From Chrysomallon squamiferum (taxonomy: Eukaryota > Mollusca > Gastropoda > Neomphalida > Peltospiridae): DNA of 64,000 bases. The position numbers and the translations under genes are program-made. The DNA is taken from the NCBI GenBank assembly GCA_012295275.1, contig CM022676.1:10823086-10887085 (forward strand), read 5' to 3'. This document shows positions 24,760-37,110 of this stretch, piece after piece (position 1 is the stretch's first letter; each line of letters begins with the position of its first letter). The notes beneath the pieces are model-generated. The model had not been told where the DNA came from. It saw only the letters and a program-made list of their open reading frames with translations, and ran no database searches.

Positions 24760-26130
24760 AGATGTTTGTATCGAGAAACACTTCTTTCAACATCAACAGA
24801 AGTTACAGGCTTCCAAATAGCATCCTTTGCAATGACAGATAGCTTTAGGAAGTGACTTTGCATGGCTTACAAAACTCAGAAATGGACAAGTGGTAAGTTC
24901 TTCATGATACCCCATATATATGAGCCATTCCTCAAACAGCTCAGGTAATGGATTCTGCAGAGCCGTGACAGCAGTCACGTTTTTGATGTTGTGTGGGATT
25001 GTGGATCAAAAATTCTTACTGATTTGTTGTATGGAGATGCTTGTCCCAGTAGCCTTCAAGTTTCTTTAGGTAGAAACTGAATATTTTTTTGAAAGAATTT
25101 ATGTAGTTCTTTCATTAATCAACTTCTCAAGAAGTCAATCTGTGTCTGAGCCAAAACTTGTCTTCAAGGTACCAGCTGTGAGGTAAGAGCAAATGTTTTG
25201 TACCAATGTATACGCAGTACAGGCTAGTGATGTTAAGACAATAATAAGTCACTGACAGCTTTCTTTGATGAGATAGAGATGCAGGTATATTTCTTGGTAG
25301 AGTGTCTTGTGAATCAGAAGCTCAATGATTTGTTCAACAGCCAATCTCTGTGATGTTACAGCATTTCAGAAGCTTTCATACAGATGAATTCGATTGCGTG
25401 GCTGGTTCAAACCAATAATTTCAGCAAGATGAGATGGGCAGGTGGTAGCTTCACATCAGCAGCGTCAATCAATTCAGCAAGGTGTTTTATGAAGCAATTC
25501 TTTCTCCCAGATTTCTTGTACAGTGACAGTTTGATCATAGTGATCAAATTAGAAGTGTGGGATAAATCTGTGTTATTCTGAAATACCTCAGTGGCCAGGT
25601 TGACAATGTGATCAAAACAACGTAAATGCACAGATGGATAAACAGATGACAAAATATTACTGTATGACTTCTTGAAGTATACAGCACTGTCCCTGATTAT
25701 ACAAACTACATTATAAAAAACAATTTCTAAGTTAGACACTCTACAGGCTTTCGTTTTTAAAGCACCAATCAAGTATGGCTTATCTCGAATGCTTCCAGTA
25801 ATATTGTAGATGCTGTGATCACACACATCAGTAGTTTCATCAGCTGTAATATTGACAGGACAGTCACAACAAAGAGTCTTTATTACTGAGAAATGTATGT
25901 CAAACAATCGTGGGACAGAGTGTAGATACTTCATGTATAGCTCCTGCCTACTTTCAATGTTTTTTAAAAAAATGGCCTCATCTTCTCCATTTTCTCAAGA
26001 GGTATGTCTGCCATAATTCTGATTTGTACATAATCCAATATAAAATCTTCTCTTATGTCCTTTGACTTTATCATGGTACTGAGTGTTGTTTGCTTGTATC
26101 AACTTTCAGAAGGCTGGTGTAAGTTTTGGC
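24760..26130 (-). mobile_element. Decayed hAT-family transposase in gene B intron 1
   Basis: The longest open segment (25934-25407) reads as the middle of a hAT-like transposase of the CGGBP1-associated kind: NITADETTDVCDHSI, a DSAVYFKKSYSNILSSVYP segment, CFDHIVNLATEVF and VKLPPA. Upstream, about 26130-25940 gives PLEKMEKM, as in the region before the catalytic domain of such proteins. Stops and frameshifts elsewhere mark it as dead. Terminal repeats and target duplication were not found. Confidence 0.6.
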
Positions 26131-27382
26131 TTTTTGGTGGTGGCTTTGCCATTATGACAACTCATTTATAATTATAGAGCATGTGCTGATAAAGCAGAAC
26201 TTGATGTAGGTTTGTGGCACTGTATGAAAAATTTGCATTAGCTGTGAAAGATCACATCAGGATCAAAGACCACAGTTAAAACAAAGTTTAACAACTAAGT
26301 ACAGGCAGTGTTTTATTCAAAGGGGATCAAAACGGGCCATAAAGAAAACAAAACTTCACTTAAGCTGCTTATTTTTATCACCTATGTGATGGTCTAGTAT
26401 CATCTGCAAGGTGAATTATTGATTGATCCACAGCGCAGGCACTGACTGCCAGGGAATATAGCAACTGTGCAAGTGTGACTGCTAGCAGAAATCTGGTAAA
26501 TGAGACATCGCACATTTGACAACATTGTCAAATTGTCAGTTTCATAGCATCTGAGTTCTGACAATAGTAAAACAGTAATTGTTTTTGAACTTTGCTGAAA
26601 ACTAATATAATTTCTGTTCCACGAATTCCATCTGCTTGCCAGTCTTGAAAATCATTTGGTCTATATTGAATGCTTATACACTATGTGTATGCGATATACA
26701 CAGAAAAAGATTAAGAGTGATCAATGATATTATATCTGACATTAGCATCAAAGGAAGTAATGGGTTTAAAGTTTCCTCCAGTAGACATCTTGATTTGCAT
26801 CTGAATACAGACAACAGTCAAGGTGATACATGGTTTATACATATCAAATTCAGCAGTGAAAAATAATGAATTTAATAATAATCATTTCAAACAGCATCAG
26901 GTCTTTCAAGTTGCATATAAAATATACCATAACTTTGTGAAGTAGAAAACAGGGAGTATAATGATCTCAACCAGGCAATACCTATATGGGCAAGATCATT
27001 ATACATTTATGTGAAACTAAATGCTGTTTAAAATGATTATATTACTAAGCATATTAAATATTTACCATTATCATTCATGTTCTTTATATCTTATATGTAA
27101 TACAGTGTGTGTGTGTGTGTGTGTGTGTGAGCAAGAAATAAGTGTGCTCTTAGTATATATAAATCTAAATGAAATAACCATCATTTTGATCAAAATTTAA
27201 TCCTGGCGCAAAAGGAATCTATGATAGGTTTTGAAAATATTGTGAACTACTGTCAAAACTGTTATTTTTTATCATAAAGTTTAAAATAAAAGCACACCTA
27301 CAAAGGAATCCTGAATGACTGCACAGCCTCTTTTTGAAAATAGTTTACTATAAAGCTTGATTAATATTACTCCTCAATAAAA

Positions 27383-28330
27383 ATGGCGTTTACTTCCCAG
27401 AAGTGTCAGCTCTATTTCAAACAGATATCCATGTTGGATACATTTGAACGACAGTCAGTTGACAAATGTTACAATGGACAATCATGTACCAAATGTGCTG
27501 AAACTGAAGTGAAGCAATGTCTATCTAGAATTCAGCAGAGATCTGCAACTTCTCGAGAAACCCCATGACTTTTGATTCAGCATCTTGAAACTTCTGAAAT
27601 ATATGTCCAATTAAAGAATGATTGAGAGAAAATGGAAGTTGGATGATGAACCTGTTCCGAATCCAAGAAATCAGCATTCCAGAAATGCTGAAAAAAAACT
27701 ACAAGTGGAGACAACTTTCTGCTACATGACTCCGGTGCAGATAACCTTGAAACATTCTTCATCTTAGGAACAGAAGAAAATCTTCAGTATTTGGCTTCTA
27801 ATGGTTTGATGATGGAACTTTCGAAATCTCACCTCATCTTTTCTATCAGTTGACAACAATTCATTATTTCATGCAACAAAAAGTGGGTCTGTGTTACTAG
27901 TGCTGTACATTTCCTCCAAGGAAAAATGAAGGCCATGTATAGAAGAGCATTTGAAGGATATTTATGCATTGGAAGAAAATCTGCAACCGATTTCTATCAT
28001 GTGTGATTTCACAGAGCAATACAAATTAATCTTGGGTGGTTATTTCATTTGGGTAAGTGTATATATGAAAAATTCTGAGGGAGTATCTTGTTGAAGCATA
28101 TGATAATGAGCAAGTTCATCTTAAGTACCATGATGATAGCCTTAGCCTTTGTACCTGCTGAAAACATCATTCAAGCCAAGGAAAATGTAATAACACATTA
28201 TTGCTTGCCAATCAGTAATTTAAAAAATACCCAAGTTTACAAGAAAGCTGCCCACCTAACACTTAGACAATTTGAAGAAACTGAAGTCATGGTCTATCTC
28301 CAAGGTATTTCTTATGACGTTTGTTATTAG
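27383..28330 (+). mobile_element. Decayed MULE-like transposase in gene B intron 1
   Basis: Reading across frames, 27383-27568 gives a Cys-containing N-terminal part. Further on, 27760-28060 gives FILGTEENLQYL, MKAMYRRAFEG and LGWLFHLGKCIYEK, and 28088-28330 gives ALAFVPAENI. The order matches the MULE transposase domain (tyrosine-rich middle, the 'FHLGQ.. W' stretch, then 'LALAFVP'). Several stops and frame changes show it is a relic. No terminal repeats were identified. Confidence 0.5.
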
Positions 28331-28339
28331 TGTACTGGA

Positions 28340-29570
28340 TAATCTGAAATTTAAACTTTTTTTTTTTACTGAGTATGTCATTTGAAAGATCTTGACAAAT
28401 TGTTCACAACACTGGTTGAATTTTTCAGATGATACCAATACTGAAACCACATTTCTGATTCTGTCCCTGTGTGCATACATATTCATACAAACATGCTTAT
28501 TGGATGTGTCTGTCATCAACTACCTGCTTTTTTTCTAAAGTTCTTACTGCAAAAACAATTTTGTAAAATTTCATTTAATTTAATTTTTTTTTTTAATTTT
28601 TTTTTTTTAATTATTATTATTATTCTTGGTTGGAATTTTAATTGCATTTCATTTAAGTGTTTAAAGTATGAAATCTGGGTAAAGATAGGGGTTGGCCATT
28701 CTGGTTACATTTCAAATGTGCTTCGTATAAACAACCTCATTTTTTGCATATTTTCCTTTCTTTTTTCTTTTTTCTTTTTTTGTAAGAAGATAATGTTCAA
28801 GATGAGCACAAATGTTAAATGTCTTTTTTCTTTATCATAATATTAATAAGATTTCTTTGAGTTTGTAACAAAGTTTGACTTACATTATTGAATTTATTTC
28901 ATGCATTTGTAAAATCTGCATTTAACCCTGTAAACAAGGTGTTTGTGATGCAGACAGTATTTAAAGTATTTAGCAGAAGAAGAATATGCAGGTACTCCAA
29001 AGCACCTTTCATAGTATTTGTACATGTTTTTACTGGTTCAAAATGGTTCAAAATGTAAAGCACTTACAATTACTGAACTATAATTAATGTGGCATGAGTT
29101 GGTGATGGTGTTCTGAAAATTTAGGCACCCACTAAGCCAAAGGTCCACAGAGAGAGCAAACTGATATGAGGACCATCTTGTTTGTTGGTTAGGAGATAAT
29201 ACAACTAATTGAACTGCTGGACTCAAGTTCAGTTTCAAAAGAACTGCAGACTTCACAGTGGAATTAAGTGTTCCTCATTTCTGGCACAACTTGATTCTGA
29301 CGTTCTCACTGGCCTGACGTTTGCAGCCATTCCATAGTGTGTTCCCGATGAAGATGCTGATCATATCTTGGTATACTTGTTGATTGGGATCCCATAGCAC
29401 CAAATTCAAAATTGTGTATCATTGATAAACCTTCTGTTACATCTTGTCGACGGATGTACTCTCTGAGTAAAAAGGATAATGACTATGAGGGAAGTGGGTG
29501 ACTGAATGATCTTGTGACTGCTGAACTGGTGAGAAGACAACGAGGGAAGTAGTTTGATATCATATGATCA
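28340..29570. other. Gene B intron 1, unassigned part
   Basis: It has T-rich tracts and scattered short open frames. A minus-strand frame at 29256-29038 (72 codons) has no known motif. It may be further transposon debris. Confidence 0.4.
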
Positions 29571-29574
29571 TAGC

Positions 29575-30085
29575 ATGTAGGTCTACAATGTATTACTCAG
29601 TGATCAAGAGAAATAGTGATTCCTAGCATCAGGAATTTGTCATTCAGGTTTTAGGTAATCAGTTAATGGCAGAAAAGGTTTTATTTTCAGTGTGTATTGC
29701 TGCTAAACAAAGAATATTACACCTCTGAAACTTTTATATGTTTTAATTTACATGAGGGAGATTAATTGTCACAAGGTCAATTTCAATGTCATAATAAAGA
29801 TCAAAAGGTCAGTCTAGCCCAACGCTGAACAATAATGGCAGATTTGGAATCCTTGTCATATTGCCTTTTCAACAATACCAATTTTATGAAGATTGGCCCA
29901 GTAGTTCATGCGATATGTGGGTTCAAAGGTTGGTGGGCCATGCCCATTTTCACCAAAAACCACTGGTTCAATTGGCCTAAAATTTCAGATTTGGTGCTGT
30001 GGGATCCGAATCAACACGTATGCCAAGTTTCATAAAAATCTGAGATGGTCGGGTTTAATTCATTGGGTGATTTGACATGGAATGA
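29575..30085 (+). repeat. Dispersed repeat copy 1
   Basis: It shares about 0.5 kb in direct orientation with 32519-33045. Shared pieces include ctacaatgt..actc, gaagattggcccagtagtt, aaaatttcagatttggtgct and gggtgatttgacacggaatg (here gacatgg). It contains short open frames but no recognisable protein. More decayed relatives seem to lie near 47450-47660 and, inverted, near 49200-49390. Class unknown. Confidence 0.65.
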
Positions 30086-31694
30086 CCCTATACTTAACAG
30101 ATGTATAAAAGAAAAACCAAATAATTTTTTCTCCATTAATTTTTTGAATAATTTGAATGTAATAACAGCCAATTGTAAAAAGTGGTCACATGATCATTGG
30201 GAAAAATACTTTCAAGTTCCTAGCAATATATTTTCAAAAAAAAATGAAAGTGATCAGTTGTTCATGCAGGCATTGATTCATCTTGGATGAAATGGAAAAC
30301 AGGTTTTAAGAAAAGATCACATGCAGGAAACTTTATCATCACGTAAGGTCTTTATGCAGCTGGAAAATAGCCTTTATTGTTCAGATAATCCCAATGGATT
30401 GAATGCAATAAATAAGAAAAAGAGTTTTTTTTTTTGTGAATTTTCTGATTTTTTTTTTTTTTTTTTTTTTTTTTGATTATGAAGTATTTCACAAAATATA
30501 ACTGGATATAATACTGATCTAGTATTATTTTAAATCAATTTTTAGTCAGTACACGTACACCACTGATTTTCTGGAATCCTTGATTCAAAAGACACTCTGG
30601 ATTATCAGTTTTTCCAGCCAGTAGTGAGGTTACCTAATAATTCAACAATATATGTTCTATGTATGTTCATTTTTCTTTCACTGTGTAACAACTACAAACT
30701 TAAAAACATTAAATGTTTTTCTAAATCATTAAATGAAATATATTATTATAAATGAAAGAAGTTCGTTAGTACAGGCTGCATCAATTAAATCAAATTGTTA
30801 ATAAATACATTTAAAAGTAAACCCTCTTAATTAAATGACTTTCAGACGAGTTACAGTTTTATCTGGTGTAAAAGCAGCTTGAGATCATCAGTATATCTTG
30901 AAAAATGGTTGTGTATTTGTACTAACTTTGTAGAAAATTTGGAAAATAAAGGCTGTTTTCTGGACACATAAAGGGTGTTCCACATGTAGTCATTCCTTTC
31001 TACCTTTCTCACGTGATATTGAGCCATCTATAGATGGAGTGCAAGAACACAACTTAACTGATGTCTGTGCAGAATATCTACCCAGTGATAGTTCAGCATA
31101 ATCAGTTGATAGTACATAACCTTATCTCCAGATAAGCCTGACATTGTGCTGTAATGTTGGAGTAAAGTAGGACCATTATACCATTTTGTTATTTTTGTAT
31201 ATTTATGTAAATAATCGGCATTTCTGAATTTCAATGTTGATTTACTCCATAGCAAGACACTGGTTTTAGAAGTAATTAAATATTATTTTGATTATTTGGA
31301 CTTTTCAAAAATAATGTTTATGGTGTATCTTCCATTATACAAAGTAAACAAATATTCAGTGATGTTTGCAGCTTAAAAATTATTAAATAATTTTGTTCAT
31401 AGATCTAAATAACAACAAAAAACCAACAACAAAAAAGCAAAACAAGAAACAACCCCACCCCTCCTAAAAAAAACCCAACACAAAACCTAAATATTTTCAA
31501 ATATATTTAAGATGAGAGGGGGAAAATATAATTAACAGAAATATTTTCAACTAAAAATAACTTAATATTAGCAATTGTTTTTCTAACATTGAATTAAAAT
31601 TATTTAAATATAATTGATTCAACAAAATGAAAAACGAATGAAAATACAACTACAACAATAAACTGAAACAATAGTAATATATATTCTTTTGCAG

Positions 31695-31994
31695 GTTTGA
31701 TGAACTTAACAGGTTCTGGTGAAGGTGTTTTCAATCAAAACTACACATTCTAGTGTTCGTTGTCAGACAACATCACTTTACCTATGTCATTTTTGAGGAA
31801 AGGAAAAGTTGTGTGTTCAGTCCTGCCAAGCTGTGCTCAAGTCGCTGTTCTTCCTGGTTACTCTTGTAAATGTGTTGGTAACACTCCTAAACTTTTCAGT
31901 CTGATAGTAAACAGTGTCACTATTTTAGATGAAACTAACTGGACATGTACACATGATAGAAGTGCTAGCAACAATATTACTTTACCAGTTTTGA
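31695..31994 (+). pseudogene. Gene B exon 2: Ig domain 1 with in-frame TAG
   Basis: This is a 300-base exon, phase 1 to phase 1, bounded by ttttgcag and A|GTAAGT. Motifs are CSLSDN, KVVCSVLPSC, YSCKC and the closing TNWTCTHD, a Cys-rich V-like Ig. The codon before the first Cys is TAG (YTF-stop-CS). Everything after it is open to the donor. Confidence 0.65.
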
Positions 31995-32518
31995 GTAAGT
32001 TATTTGTTTTTGATTTGATAAACTAACACATTTTATTTATTTTAAATGTTATTCTTTGTTCCAGCTACCATTACTTGTGTTTTTCACACAACAATTATTC
32101 TATTCAAGAATTATGTTGTATGCATATAAAATGAAAATATGTAAAACTGCATAATTAGCAAAGACGAAATGTTTTTCTATCTTAACTTTTAATATCATGA
32201 TATTAATTTCTTATATTGTAAATGTCAACAGTGTTAATCATTATAGAGTTCTAATCTGATATATATCAGTGGTGTTGGTGAAGTAGTTCCAGATATACGC
32301 TATTTTCTCTGTTTTCAATGAATGATGGTGACCATCTTGCATAAATGAAGTCAAATCAACCACTGTTTCATTTTAGGCATCTGATTTCTATCGGACTGTT
32401 AATTGTGGTCTACCATATCAAAAAAAAAAAACAGGCGTAAATTTCTGGCTAAATATGGAACTTTGCCCATTAGTTTACTTATTCCATAAAATACTTTGTC
32501 AAGTTGAAATATGCACAC

Positions 32519-33045
32519 ATGTAGGCCTACAATGTCTTACTCGATGATCAAGAGAGATGGTGAGTCCTAGCATCCAGAATTGATCATTCAGGTTTTAGTT
32601 AATCAGATGTTAATGGCTGAAAAGGTGTTATTTTCATGTATGTGCATTTTTTAAATCTATATTGTGGCTAAACAAAACATATTACACCCAGGAAACTTTT
32701 ATATGTTTTAGTTAACATGTGGGAGATTAAATTTCAATAAAGGTCATCTCAAGATCACGTGATCAGTCTAATCCTTGTCATTTTGCCTTTCTAACAATAC
32801 CAATTTTATGAAGATTGGCCCAGTAGTTCCTGAGATATGAGGGTTCTAAGGTTGGTGGTCACACCCATTTTTGCCAAAAATCTCAAAATTCGGGGTGCCA
32901 TATCTCCCACACCACTGGTCCGATTGGGCTAAAATTTCAGATTTGGTGCTGTGGGATCCCAGTCAACAAGTATACCAAGTTTTATAAAAATCTGAGACGG
33001 TCGGGTTTAAACCATTGGGTGATTTGACACGGAATGACCCATAGT
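32519..33045 (+). repeat. Dispersed repeat copy 2
   Basis: This is the direct partner of 29575-30085. It flanks Ig exon 31695-31994 on the other side, so the exon lies between two direct repeats about 2.9 kb apart. It includes a run with 'gccatatctcccacaccactgg' type sequence that copy 1 lacks (internal deletion there). Confidence 0.65.
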
Positions 33046-33149
33046 GACTAGTTTCACAGGTGTATAATTATCACTTGATCTTTTCTTGAAACCTAATAGT
33101 AGCTGTTACAGTCTGGGTGCTGTTGCAGCCATCATCTCATGTAGATTTG

Positions 33150-34290
33150 GTTTAGTGTTGTTTGCTTCCTGATTTCCATCAAGTGAACCATTTGTTCAGT
33201 ACAGCTTTTGCCTTTTATCTTGAATGAATGCTGGATGAATGGTTACCTATTGGAATATTTTAGTTTAGTTTGAATCCCTCCATCTCCATTTTTGGTTACT
33301 TCCTCATCTGATCTCTCAATATAGCATGTGTCCACTGGTCTGGTATTCCACATGTATTCTAGGATAAGAGCTTTTTTTCACAGTTCTCTCTGGGGTTTTG
33401 TCTGGTATAGTCTGTTGAATATCTGGAAAGTTCTCTTTTCCATGCAGGAGATATACAGTACATTGGGATGATTTTAATTTTATGGTCTGTGAGGTATGTA
33501 TCAACTTTTTTGTATCACTCCCACCTGGTGGGCTTACTGTTTTTTGTTTTTGGCTGTGCTTGTACATTCATAGGCCAGACAGTGATTGAACATTATCCAT
33601 AGTAAGCTGGCTCTTTATCTAGAGGTAATATTTCCTTCAGTTTGGAGGCTGAGTTTTAGTTCTTTGTTGGCCAGGCTAAAGACTGTATATGTAATTTTCT
33701 TTGGATTTAAATAAACCAGCCATGTCTTTGCATTTTTCATTTGGGTGGAGCAGAGCTTCTCATATTTGCTGTTGTAACTCATTCTTCTGAATACCACATA
33801 ACCAGGTAATCTGAATATATTGCTCCATGAATCCATTATGGAGTATTGTTTAATGTAGCATTATAATAAAATGAAAAGAGAATTGCCCTGAGAACTTATA
33901 TATATGTGATCTGATCTTTAGTGGATCCTTTTTGTCAGCTTTATAAACTTAGTGTTTGATATACTGTTGACTTTCTCCAGGATTATGGTACAGAACTACT
34001 GACTCAACTTGCAACAAGGTGAATATCTCTAAAAGAAAGTCTTTGATATCATATCCCAGATACTGGAGAATTTCATTAGTGATTCCATTTGGGCTGGCTA
34101 TTGTTAGCTTGGTCAAGTTTTGTTCATGTAATTTCTGTTATAACATCGTCTTGTTGGATCATGTCTTGATTATTTCTGAGTGTCGTGTACATCTGGCATT
34201 CTGTCTGCATTGCATGTTTAGATAATTCACTCTTACAAAGCTAAGCTGATTAGACACAGATTTTAGACACAGGTTAATGTAACCTACTGT
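33150..34290 (-). mobile_element. Decayed LINE (jockey-like) reverse-transcriptase relic
   Basis: Minus-strand frames give, in order, SPNGITNEILQYLGY, KADKKDPLKIRSHIY (compare the 'KKGKDPxxxxSYRPI' stretch of non-LTR reverse transcriptases) and LVYLNPKKITYTVFSLANKE (compare 'LNPxKTxxxxFxLxN'). Frames shift several times. No endonuclease, poly-A or target duplication was seen. It lies in the gene B intron between its two Ig exons. Confidence 0.5.
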
Positions 34291-35814
34291 TTGATAGCAT
34301 TAACTCAGTTTTGGTGGTGATGGCATTTATCAATGTTTTTGATATAGGTGTGTGAATATGGGGGGGGTGTTTGTCTGATTGTATGGCATCATAAATATAT
34401 ACCAATTCACATTTTGTAACTAAAGTGTAAAAAGTGTTTGGTAATGTATGTAGTGCCATTTCAATTTATTCAAATTAGGAGTTACCCAGTTACATTGCAA
34501 TGCATTGTACACTACCTGTAGACCCAGAAACTATATTCTAGCAATTTAGAGCAGGATGTATCTGGCAAACTATCTTAGAAATATGTATTACATTGTAATA
34601 TATTTCAAACTATTTTTGGATCCATAATACTGTATCTTACCAATTTAGAGTAGTTTAATGTTAGGTAGATGGCACTGAAAAAAAGGCAACTGAGGAAAAA
34701 ACACCTGAAACAATAAAGCAGCCAAGAAAAAGAATGGCCACAGAAATGTGAGGAGAAAAAGAACAACACAACATACATATTACATATTGAGACAGATCCT
34801 TTAAGTTACAGGAATGAAAGCTTTTACAATCTACATGTAATAGACATACATGATAATATTTGCATTTTGTGTGTAATACAGCAGCTAAATGTTTTTCATG
34901 GTGTAATGAAAACAATGGAATCACGTAAATGCATTTAATAATTGAGTGGTTAAAGAATAATACAAGAAAGAAAACAACAAAAAATTCATGCATTTACAGA
35001 TACAATTTATTTTAAATAAAATGACACTTGTTTAAATAGAGGCTGATCAATGTAAATTAGGGGATTAAAAAAAAAAAATGCTTAATATTCAGAATTTTAC
35101 TCTGGGAATGGCTTCAAGTGTGCATAAAAGAAACATGTTAAACTGAAGATCTAAAATTAATAGTTTGAGAAAATGTGTATTCAAATTTAAAATATAATAA
35201 ACAAAAAAGAAAGCAAAAACAGTAATGACATATAAATCCTAACACACCATGTTTAGAAGGCAACATTAGTATACTCAGAAATGTTTTAGAATTACAGAGG
35301 TAAAGGTTTCCTAGAATAATTTTATATCCCAAGTAGAACATTATAACAATATATATAATCTAGTACAATTTTTACTAAATTGTCTTAAAACACTTCTTAA
35401 TGCCAACTTTCTTATTTTCTGCAAAAATAACAAGTTGCCCATTTTTGTGACATATCTGGTTCATTGAAACAGGGATTTCTTTTATTTCATTATTTTTTTA
35501 TATATATTTTTTAAATTTATAATTTGTTTAATTTTTTATATATATATATTTTGTATCTGATTGAAGACAAACCTATTTGAAATTATTAAAATGTGCACTG
35601 ATAATAATATTGTTTTGCCATTGTAGAAGATACATTCAGCATTTTTACCATTTAATTAAAATAACTCTTTTAAGATCATTTAATAAGAACTATATCTTGC
35701 TTTCTGTTTGTTAATATTTGCTATTTGACATAAACTTAATAAATATCTGTGTTTTATGGTTTGATTACATCATAAGGAATAGTACAGTGAATTTTCTTTA
35801 TCTTCCTTTTCCAG
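34290..35814. other. Gene B intron between Ig exons, distal part
   Basis: AT-rich, with short open frames only. Nothing was recognised. Confidence 0.45.
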
Positions 35815-36153
35815 CTCCAGTTCAGTATGTGAACATAAACATTTCTGGAAAAAGACCAAACTCATTTCAGATCACTCAGGGATACTCTGCTATTTTTACC
35901 TGTGTTGTACATGGAGCCAAACCAGCACCGACTGTTTCACAGATCTTGTGGTACGTAGACAATAACAAGCTTCCTGTCAGCACCACTGGATCTCCCACTA
36001 CTACTGACAGATTGACAACATTAAATGTGACGTACACAGCCAGCAGAGAACATGATGGTTGGAAAGTTTTCTGTGCTGCTAAAAATAGCTTGATGTTTGA
36101 CCAAAATATCCCAGCTGTCAGCTCAAGTAACAAAATTGAACTACATATACAAG
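35815..36153 (+). CDS. Gene B exon 3: Ig domain 2
   Basis: This is a 339-base exon with 113 codons, phase 1 to phase 1, between tccttttccag and G|GTAATT. It encodes SAIFTCVVHGAKPAP, ILWYVDNN and the closing WKVFCAAKN. This is a C2/I-like Ig domain with both cysteines and the core Trp, plus several N-glycosylation sites. It has no stop and no lesion, in contrast to exon 2. Confidence 0.75.
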
Positions 36154-36821
36154 GTAATTACACTTTTTTTTTTTCACCTTGTTTAAAATGAAGCAGTAGA
36201 TTCAAATGTAATGCTTGTTGTGTGTGTGTGTATGGATCTTAGTAACAAGTTTGGAAGTAACCAGCACCTAACAAATTATCTTTATTTGAAATGTATGATT
36301 TGTAACATTTTGATATTAACGATGATTTAGATTAGTTGTACAGAATTGATTCGGTGCTGCTAACTGTAAAATAGTGCTTTAAGATTAATTAAATCTCACT
36401 GTAATGGAACAAATATCAGGAATATTTGAGTTTTCTTCAGAGAATGATCTGTTGACCCATTCAGAAATTATTCAGGCAGTTGGATCCGGGTTTACTCCTT
36501 GAAACATGACCAGATGAATAATTATGTCCCAGTTAGTAAGTTAATTTTGATACCAGAGTCTATTCTTACCGGCTTCGTTGCAGAGTTTTATTTGGTTTTG
36601 AATAAAATGAACAAATTAAAATATGGCAAATTAGAAACAGTTTGATCAAATTTAGTGACAGGTCTGGTATATTTTCATTTGTGACAGCCATAACTTTATT
36701 GACATAGAAAATGATAGATCATTTTGATAGGGTCATGAATTTTTTTTATTTCCAGACTTTAATTTTTTAAATAAAACTGCAAGTAATGGATGGACCAGTG
36801 AATGACATTTTTCCTTTTTAG

Positions 36822-37110
36822 CAGAAGAAAGAAATTAAACAAATGTGTCTACAACAACTCGAAACCTGGGATCAGGTTCTGGCTGTAACTTAGTTTGTAT
36901 TATCCTCATTACAGTTATCAGTGTTACAGGTGTTTGTATAATGATAACATGCTGTCTGATATCACTAAGAAACCCAAAACACAAAAAAAAAAAGATAAAA
37001 CTACAAATATTGAACTGAACAGTAAAATGAACACTGAAACGTCTCAAACTGAGGTTTCTGTTGATGTCAAAGCAGAAGAAAATTATAACATTCAAGAAAA
37101 CACTGTATAA
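36822..37110 (+). pseudogene. Gene B transmembrane/cytoplasmic exon with two lesions
   Basis: After acceptor cctttttag the phase-1 frame gives AEERN, then TAA (36836-36838), then NVSTTTRNLGSGSG and a strong membrane segment (NLVCIILITVISVTGVCIM), then a basic stop-transfer (RNPKHKKKK). That frame ends at TGA 37016. The neighbouring frame stays open from the 11-A run to TAA 37108 and encodes an acidic tail ending EENYNIQENTV, which looks like the original cytoplasmic end. One base lost or gained in the A run explains this. No ITIM or ITAM was seen. Confidence 0.6.
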
